Source: Syntrophomonas sp. (lineage in GTDB: Bacteria > Bacillota > Syntrophomonadia > Syntrophomonadales > Syntrophomonadaceae). Taken from it: 10,224 nt of DNA. Positions 6,080 to 10,224 of this stretch are shown here, piece by piece; the stretch's first letter is position 1, and every line of letters begins with the position of its first letter. Under the pieces are notes generated by a model, which searched no databases, was not told the origin of the DNA, and saw only the letters and a program-made list of their open reading frames with translations. The stretch lies in NCBI GenBank assembly GCA_028693695.1, contig JAQUUV010000054.1:1-10224 (forward strand). The letters run 5' to 3'. A program made the position numbers and the translations under genes.

Positions 6080-6223
6080 CTATTTCTTAAATATACCCAT
6101 ACCTACTATTAATACTAACCCAGTAAGCAGTGTATAGGTTCGGTTAGCACCCGGATTTTTTAGTACCGCATCAGAAAAACAAAAAACCACTGCGAAAAGC
6201 AATTCGTAAACAAGCAACAACAT
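6080..6223 (-). CDS. 47-residue hydrophobic protein between riboswitch and permease, unknown
   Basis: ATG 6223 to TAG 6080 encodes 47 residues. Residues 1-17 (LLLVYELLFAVVFCF) and 31-44 (TLLTGLVLIVGMGIF) are hydrophobic; they are separated by a polar turn, KNPGANRTY, and followed by a basic KK end. This is the pattern of a two-helix membrane hairpin. It lies after the terminator and 25 nt before the permease start, so it would share the riboswitch-controlled transcript. The ribosome binding site is weak (AGGTAG about 8 nt upstream). I recognise no family. Small membrane subunits are known in other metal importers, for example CbiN in cobalt transporters, but no homology to those is visible. 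It may be a chance open frame; its clean membrane profile and fit between elements argue otherwise. Confidence 0.45.
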   Translation of the reverse strand: MLLLVYELLFAVVFCFSDAVLKNPGANRTYTLLTGLVLIVGMGIFKK

Positions 6224-6249
6224 TAATAGCTACCTGCAGGCAAGCCAAT

Positions 6250-6281
6250 AAAAAAGGCGAGCCACGAAAAGCAGACTCACC
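6250..6281 (-). terminator. Intrinsic terminator of the riboswitch expression platform
   Basis: On the minus strand an 8-bp stem is formed by GGTGAGTC (6281-6274) and GGCTCGCC (6263-6256), fully paired if two G.U pairs are allowed, with a 10-nt loop. Six T follow directly (6255-6250). It begins 19 nt after the riboswitch core and precedes the 47-residue gene and permease. Ligand binding upstream would be expected to favour this terminator and switch the importer off. Confidence 0.8.
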
Positions 6282-6300
6282 CCAATATTAGATCGAATTT

Positions 6301-6396
6301 GGCTTCTCCTTTCCACAATGGGAGGCATATCCGTTTCCAGATACACCCTATCGGCTTGAAAACCTTTGTTTTACTTTAGGTTTTCAGGCTCGGAGC
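6301..6396 (-). promoter_or_regulatory. Moco/Tuco riboswitch (molybdenum or tungsten cofactor sensor)
   Basis: The transcript reads CUCCGAGCC, then a perfect 9-bp hairpin with arms TGAAAACCT and AGGTTTTCA. Next comes AGCCGAUAGGG, then a 7-bp hairpin closed by a GAAA tetraloop (GTATCTG / CGGATAT), then GCCTCCC, five bases, GGAAAGGAG and AAGCC. The order AGGG, hairpin, GCCUCCC, 5-6 bases, GGAAAGG matches my memory of the E. coli moaA Moco RNA. Class members respond to molybdenum cofactor; variants lacking one hairpin (P3) are linked to tungsten cofactor. It is followed by an intrinsic terminator and then transporter genes, a known context for this class. I cannot run a covariance model, so the class call rests on core motif and architecture. 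The boundaries are approximate. Confidence 0.8.
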
Positions 6397-6405
6397 TTAT
6401 TTAGT

Positions 6406-6411
6406 TTTATA
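6406..6411 (-). promoter_or_regulatory. Possible -10 element for the riboswitch transcript
   Basis: TATAAA on the minus strand would place transcription start near 6399, directly before the riboswitch core. No good -35 hexamer is found 16-18 nt upstream. The rest of 6412-6524 is AT-rich and holds no terminator I can recognise after the binding-protein gene, so read-through from it is also possible. Confidence 0.25.
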
Positions 6412-6524
6412 ATTCTGATTTCGACATATAAATAATAATTCCTGCACCATCACATATTTTCCTCACTATCCATAACAGGTTATTAATGGAGCATTTAACC
6501 ACGCCGCATAGGATATAGCGAGCG

Positions 6525-7622
6525 CTATTTCCGGGCGGTTCTCATACCTTCACCGAATAGTATTTTATTAACTACCTCATCTGATAATTGCAGGCCAAAG
6601 AATTCTTTATAGAAATACTTGGTTTCTGCCACCAAGTCCAGATCAGCAAACTTATCCGGATATAAAGTTTTAGCAGTCCATAAAACAGCCATGGGTGTCT
6701 CCGGTGATGAGGGATGACCCCACCGCGATATACCATTGGGCAGTTGTAATACCCGATTATTTTTAACCGCTTGCACGGGTGACCATTGTTTATTGGTTAA
6801 GATATAATTCACCACGGCTCCTTCATTAACCAGAATCACATCCGGATTCCATAATAGAATTTGCTCCAGACTGGCAAAATACTTGCCTTCCAGTGCCTTC
6901 AGATTTTCATTGGCTGAAACGTTAAAAGCCCCGGCAGCCTCCATCCAATCACCCGAAAGGCTGCCTTTTATATCGGTCCGAATAGCTTCATTAAGAGAAT
7001 GATATACCTTCACCCTTTCCCCTTTAGGAATACCAGCTACCCGCTCCTGAACGCGGTCTATACATTTCTGATAAAAAGCATTGTATTGGCCTGCTTTATC
7101 AGTTGCTCCTACTACCTTGCCAATCATCTCAATAGCATCCTGCTGCCCCTTCATGTTATTAAACTCTACTACCAGAAAGGGGATCTTGCTCTTGTTTAAT
7201 TTTTCTGTTTCCGCTTCACTGTTAGAGGTATCGCTTTTTACAAAAACCACATCGGGCCTGGTTTTAACCAATTCCTCAATATTTATTGCTCCGCTGCTCT
7301 TGGGTACCGGTAGTTCTTTTATCGCGGGATACTTATCGGTAAGGATAAGGTCTCTTTGTAATCCACCCACCACGGCCACGATTTTATCCCCTTTGCCAAA
7401 CATGGCCAGCGCATAACCCGATTCTGGGCATAGGCAAGCGATGCGGTTTATTTGGGCAGGGATTTTCACCTGCCGTCCAACGCAGTCGGTAATCATTATG
7501 GTATCAGCACCGGCCTGAGTCTCCTTGGCTGGCTGCTTGTTGCAGCCTCCCGATAACAATAGGCTGAGGATCAGGCTTATGACTAGAAAGCTACGCACTA
7601 TAGCACTCCGCTGTAATTTCAT
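6525..7622 (-). CDS. ABC transporter substrate-binding lipoprotein, BtuF/FecB type, probable molybdate/tungstate
   Basis: 365 residues from ATG 7622, with AAGGGAAG about 7 nt upstream. The N-terminus is basic followed by a hydrophobic stretch (residues 11-24) and the lipobox-like LSGGC with Cys27, so it should be an exported lipoprotein; Ser at -3 is slightly unusual. Family features: TDCVGRQVKIP near 45-55, PDVVFVKSD near 124, a long central helix, NPDVILVN near 258, GISRWGHPSSPETPMAVLWTA, and the C-terminal FYKEFFG...ILFGEGMR tail. This is a type II (cluster A) binding protein, which in other bacteria binds iron complexes, cobalamin, or in MolA molybdate/tungstate. Ligand residues cannot be read directly. 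It is transcribed ahead of the riboswitch, so binding protein and permease/ATPase may be regulated separately. Confidence 0.92.
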   Translation of the reverse strand: MKLQRSAIVRSFLVISLILSLLLSGGCNKQPAKETQAGADTIMITDCVGRQVKIPAQINRIACLCPESGYALAMFGKGDKIVAVVGGLQRDLILTDKYPAIKELPVPKSSGAINIEELVKTRPDVVFVKSDTSNSEAETEKLNKSKIPFLVVEFNNMKGQQDAIEMIGKVVGATDKAGQYNAFYQKCIDRVQERVAGIPKGERVKVYHSLNEAIRTDIKGSLSGDWMEAAGAFNVSANENLKALEGKYFASLEQILLWNPDVILVNEGAVVNYILTNKQWSPVQAVKNNRVLQLPNGISRWGHPSSPETPMAVLWTAKTLYPDKFADLDLVAETKYFYKEFFGLQLSDEVVNKILFGEGMRTARK

Positions 7623-7704
7623 TATGTATCTTCCCTTCTCCCTCTTATATCAATCACCCTCCGGGCACTCATGATGCTCCCTTGCGGTCGCCAATAATGT
7701 TGTA

Positions 7705-7733
7705 AATAACTTGGGGTCTGACCCCGAGTTATT
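7705..7733 (-). repeat. REP-like 29-bp palindrome, copy R3
   Basis: Identical over all 29 bases and in orientation to R1. It directly abuts the stop of the permease relic (TAG at 7736-7734) and lies 82 nt upstream of the binding-protein start. The remaining sequence to 7623 holds the binding-protein ribosome binding site but no gene or clear promoter. Confidence 0.9.
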
Positions 7734-7799
7734 CTAGTTCACGATCGTTACCCACCAGCATAGGAATACATATAATGCTTTTTTCTTCGTCGTATTCAC
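7734..7799 (-). pseudogene. Relic of a second FecCD-type permease gene
   Basis: From GTG 7799 the first eleven codons read VNTTKKKALYV, against VNKTNKKILYV at residues 3-13 of the intact permease; 27 of 33 bases match, and the identical GGA codon lies just upstream in both. After that the frame no longer matches. Instead TATGCTGGTGGGTAACGA in another frame (MLVGND) resembles the coupling-loop codons of the intact permease (residues 277-282). The rest of the gene is missing and repeat R3 follows at once. GTG 7799 is 2 nt after the stop of the Ig-like protein gene, so the lost permease was probably coupled to it. The N-terminal match is convincing; the second segment is tentative. Confidence 0.6.
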
Positions 7800-7801
7800 T
7801 C

Positions 7802-8641
7802 CTAGCGGTTCTTGCGTTTATATAAAATATATCCCAGAACCACGATTATAACTGCGCCAGCTGCCAGAGCAATCGGCAGGCTTGATTTCTGCTTCGGCTC
7901 TTCCGGCTGAGTTGCAGATAATGTGTCTTCGGCTTGGGTTTTATTTTCCTCTAATGGTTGAACTTCTTCCTCTAATGGTAAAACTTTGTCCTCTGCTTTT
8001 TGCGTTTTTTCCACTACCGATTGAATTGACTCACTACTTGGATTATTGGTATTTTCGGTCGGTGGTGTAGCCGGTTGATTAGCATCAGCCTGGTTATTCC
8101 CGATCTCAGGCGTAGGCGTAGGTGCAAGCGTAGGTGCAGGTTCTACTGGTTTGGAAGCAACACCTGCGGTGACAAAATTAACCGTAACCTCGTGCCCCAG
8201 GCTGGTGCCGTTTTTCGCCTGCAATTGCGGCGATACTTTTACCACATAGCCAGTTCCGGGCTGGAGTTTCTGCACAGGCCGGACAGAAATATCCCTTCTT
8301 TTTTCAAATCCTTCAGTAGTCTGGTCATCAGCCATTATTACTTCAATAGGCACTTTATTACCATCTGAAGCTATAAGCGAAAAACAAGTTTTATTGGCAT
8401 CCCTTATTCCTAAAAAAATTACATTCTTATTGAACGTAAGCTTAATGTCTCCCGTCAGAGAAACGTCCTTCTGTCCATCAGCCGGGAAAGATGCATCCAG
8501 GCCTAGAGCAATATTTTTCCCCCCGCCGCTTCCATCGCCTGCACCTGCCGCTGCCAATGGCAAAGCCATTAACGCACAACTCAATATAGCGATAATTATA
8601 ATCGACCACAGCCTGGATTTTTTTCGGTTATTCAAAACCAT
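7802..8641 (-). CDS. Membrane-anchored extracellular Ig-like domain protein
   Basis: 279 residues. A basic start and hydrophobic segment (residues 11-32) form a signal peptide. Residues about 45-158 are an Ig-like domain of the Big_5/SbsA type, with FPADGQKDVSLTGDIKLTFN and LQPGTGYVVKVSPQLQAKNG as its conserved ends. A Pro/Thr/Asn-rich then acidic linker follows (165-252, including the PLEE..VQPLEE repetition). A C-terminal helix (255-274) and KRKNR tail place the domain outside the cell with the tail inside; there is no LPXTG motif. AAGGAGG lies only 2 nt before ATG 8641, so TTG 8635 (8-nt spacing) may be the real start. The domain is clearly related to the one in the SLH protein upstream. 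The gene ends 2 nt before the permease relic, suggesting a past or present link to the transporter. Function unknown; a surface or ligand-presenting role is conjecture. Confidence 0.85.
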   Translation of the reverse strand: MVLNNRKKSRLWSIIIIAILSCALMALPLAAAGAGDGSGGGKNIALGLDASFPADGQKDVSLTGDIKLTFNKNVIFLGIRDANKTCFSLIASDGNKVPIEVIMADDQTTEGFEKRRDISVRPVQKLQPGTGYVVKVSPQLQAKNGTSLGHEVTVNFVTAGVASKPVEPAPTLAPTPTPEIGNNQADANQPATPPTENTNNPSSESIQSVVEKTQKAEDKVLPLEEEVQPLEENKTQAEDTLSATQPEEPKQKSSLPIALAAGAVIIVVLGYILYKRKNR

Positions 8642-8730
8642 AGCCTCCTTAAACGTTTATTACTTTTTATCCCCACATCCATGATAACTTGACCAACAAC
8701 CCGTTAAGGGTGATGCTTGAATCTTAAATA

Positions 8731-8767
8731 TAGAGCGTGACAGTAAACCATTTTCTGTCACGCTCTA
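8731..8767 (-). terminator. Perfect inverted repeat, probable terminator after the SLH gene
   Basis: TAGAGCGTGACAG (8731-8743) is perfectly repeated in inverse at 8755-8767, giving a 13-bp stem with an 11-nt loop. It begins 5 nt after the SLH gene stop. On the minus strand the stem is followed by TATATTTAAG rather than a clean T-run, so termination may be partial; transcript protection is an alternative role. Confidence 0.65.
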
Positions 8768-8772
8768 CAGGA

Positions 8773-10224
8773 TTACATAAGAGAGTTGGCGATAACCGTT
8801 ATCGCTTCAGCACGGGAAGCATTATCACCGGGTCTAATGGTATTATCCGGGAATCCCTTTATGATCCCCTTATTAATGGCAGTAGCCATTGACTCCCTGG
8901 CCCATGCAGAAATGCTATCGCTGTCTGCAAACGCTATTTCTGCCGATGCCGGGGTGAATTGAGCGGCTTTTATTACCATTACCACCATCTGTTCACGGGT
9001 AATAGGGTCATCGGCTCCAAAAACCTGGTCGTTGTAGCCGCTGGCGATGCCATAAGCCGTTGCAGTAGCAATATAATCCTTGGCCCAGCTATTCATGGTA
9101 TCATCAAAGACCTTGCCACTCTTGGCTTCCAGTTTAAATGCTTTCACCAGGACGGTAACGAACTCAGCCCTGCTTATGTTAGCATTGGGTTTGAAGCTAC
9201 CGTCGGTATAGCCGCTAACTGCTCCCATTGCCACTAATTTATTGATGTTGGCTTCTGCCCAGTGGCCCGCGATGTCATTCAGGGTGACGGCAGGCACAGC
9301 AATAACTGGCACTACTGGTACTACTGCGGTCTTTTTCACAGCAAACACCGCGAACTTGGTAAAGTGATCCACCTGTACGGTAATGCTTGACCCGGATACT
9401 TCTCCGCCGAGGTTGACCCATTTGCCCTGCTCCTCGTTATAGTAGAACAAGCTCGCTACCTCGTCGGCACCAATAGCAGCGGTATCAAAGTCCATGGTTA
9501 GAGCAACCTTGGCGGCAAAGCTATAGGCACTTTCGGTTCCAACCTTGAACTCATACACATCACTGGCTGTTTTAGCATCAGCAGGCGGCGCCGGCGGCGA
9601 GGAAACTTTATCGATTTTGACTGTAATCTTTCCGCTGCCTTTTAAAGCGTTAGCCGGTATTACTATCGTGGCATATTTGCCCTGGCTGACGGTCGCTCCG
9701 AGTGCCGGGTCCACCATAGCATCCCCGGTAGTAATAGTAGGACCGTTGGTGGTAATAGCGGCCACGCTGCTACCCGTTACGGTGAAGGTAATGATTTGGT
9801 TGCTTCCGATAGTGTTGCCGTTATTGGCTTTCAGACTGCCGCTAATAACGATTTTGTAGGTTTTTCCGGCAGTAAGATCGCTCTGCGGAGTAATAAAGAC
9901 GTGTTGTCTTTCCTCAAAGTTTAACGCATTCGATATTTTGGTAACCGTGATTGGCACACTCGTTCCGCTGCTGTCCTGCATACTGAAACACTGCTGATTG
10001 GCGGGCCAGATTGCATCAGTAGTGACGTTGCGGTCAAAGATAATCCTAATAGTTGGTCTGAGCGGTACAGTGCTGCTCCCGTCAACTGCATCCCCGTCGC
10101 TGGAGTAACTCCCGCTAATGGTAGTCAGGTTAGAACTCATATAGTTCAAGGGATTATTTCCTGAACCTGACACATAGACGCTTGGACCGTTGGTCGTCCA
10201 GTTGCCCGCCGCATCCCCGGCTTC
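8773..10224 (-). CDS. Secreted SLH-domain surface protein with Ig-like domain (5' end off window)
   Basis: 483 residues are visible; the frame is open through 10224, so the true start and signal peptide lie outside. A GTG at 10173 is in frame but is not a credible start, because coding continues upstream as GDAAGNWTTNGPSVYV. Counting from that GTG: residues about 25-134 form a Big_5-type Ig-like domain (VPLRPTIRIIFDRNV ... LTAGKTYKIVISGSLKANNG); about 150-282 a beta domain with VDPALGATVSQG and LFYYNEEQGKWVNLGG; then a Val/Pro linker. Three SLH domains close the protein: DIAGHWAEANINKL, DDTMNSWAKDYIATATAYG and DSDSISAWARESMATAINKG mark their starts. SLH domains bind pyruvylated cell wall polysaccharide, so this is an S-layer or surface-anchored protein. 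It is separated from the next gene by a strong hairpin and 131 bp. Confidence 0.92.
   Translation of the reverse strand, partial: EAGDAAGNWTTNGPSVYVSGSGNNPLNYMSSNLTTISGSYSSDGDAVDGSSTVPLRPTIRIIFDRNVTTDAIWPANQQCFSMQDSSGTSVPITVTKISNALNFEERQHVFITPQSDLTAGKTYKIVISGSLKANNGNTIGSNQIITFTVTGSSVAAITTNGPTITTGDAMVDPALGATVSQGKYATIVIPANALKGSGKITVKIDKVSSPPAPPADAKTASDVYEFKVGTESAYSFAAKVALTMDFDTAAIGADEVASLFYYNEEQGKWVNLGGEVSGSSITVQVDHFTKFAVFAVKKTAVVPVVPVIAVPAVTLNDIAGHWAEANINKLVAMGAVSGYTDGSFKPNANISRAEFVTVLVKAFKLEAKSGKVFDDTMNSWAKDYIATATAYGIASGYNDQVFGADDPITREQMVVMVIKAAQFTPASAEIAFADSDSISAWARESMATAINKGIIKGFPDNTIRPGDNASRAEAITVIANSLM

Noticed and set aside
6401..6460. Short leader peptide frame (MVQELLFICRNQ...) ending just before the riboswitch
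   Set aside because: Seventeen codons with no conserved feature; it would also overlap the likely promoter of the riboswitch transcript.
7660..7705. Possible ATPase C-terminal relic after R3, reading VIYNIIGDRKGAS then stop
   Set aside because: Only the YNI residues match the LIYNI of the intact ATPase and the DNA similarity is poor; too short to separate from chance.

Overview
The window reads as a fragment of a low-to-mid GC, Gram-positive-type anaerobe of the Clostridia, most likely near the Desulfotomaculum/Pelotomaculum group. This is inference from the SLH-domain surface protein, the Gram-positive lipoprotein importer, strong purine-rich ribosome binding sites, molybdenum/tungsten-enzyme accessory genes, and palindromic repeats of a kind common in that group. 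Every gene I can support is on the minus strand, so transcription runs from high to low coordinates. Both ends cut through genes.

Layout in order of transcription. (1) 10224-8773: the 3' part of a large secreted protein with an Ig-like domain and three SLH domains, followed by a perfect inverted repeat. (2) 8641-7802: a membrane-anchored protein carrying a related Ig-like domain. (3) 7799-7734: a short relic of a second FecCD-type permease gene, abutting a 29-bp palindrome. (4) 7622-6525: substrate-binding lipoprotein. (5) 6396-6250: a molybdenum/tungsten cofactor (Moco-type) riboswitch followed by an intrinsic terminator. (6) 6223-6080: an undescribed 47-residue hydrophobic protein. (7) 6054-5035 and 5031-4180: FecCD-type permease and ATPase. 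The last 16 codons of the ATPase are written by palindromic repeats. (8) 4153-4062: the C-terminal relic of a second substrate-binding protein. (9) 4041-1773: three tandem paralogues with TiaS-like motifs, the middle one degenerate at the conserved motifs. (10) 1728-1531: a small Cys-rich protein. (11) 1502-960: an XdhC-family Rossmann protein. (12) 775-1: a TrmO/TsaA domain fused to an FmdE-like domain, cut by the window edge.

How the parts may work together. The riboswitch and terminator point to an importer for molybdate or tungstate although its proteins belong to the iron/cobalamin (BtuCDF/FecBCD) superfamily, as in the known MolBCA transporters. XdhC (maturation of molybdenum hydroxylases) and FmdE (molybdenum/tungsten formylmethanofuran dehydrogenase operons) fit that theme. 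The three TiaS-like proteins and the 47-residue membrane protein are the least explained parts and the best candidates for an undescribed component of Mo/W uptake or use.

The locus has been rearranged. The relics of a second permease and a second binding protein both end exactly at repeat elements, consistent with two ancestral transporter units trimmed by repeat-associated deletion. Intergenic stretch 776-959 (184 bp) shows a plausible ribosome binding site but no convincing promoter or terminator. I saw no tRNA, rRNA, CRISPR array or intact transposase.
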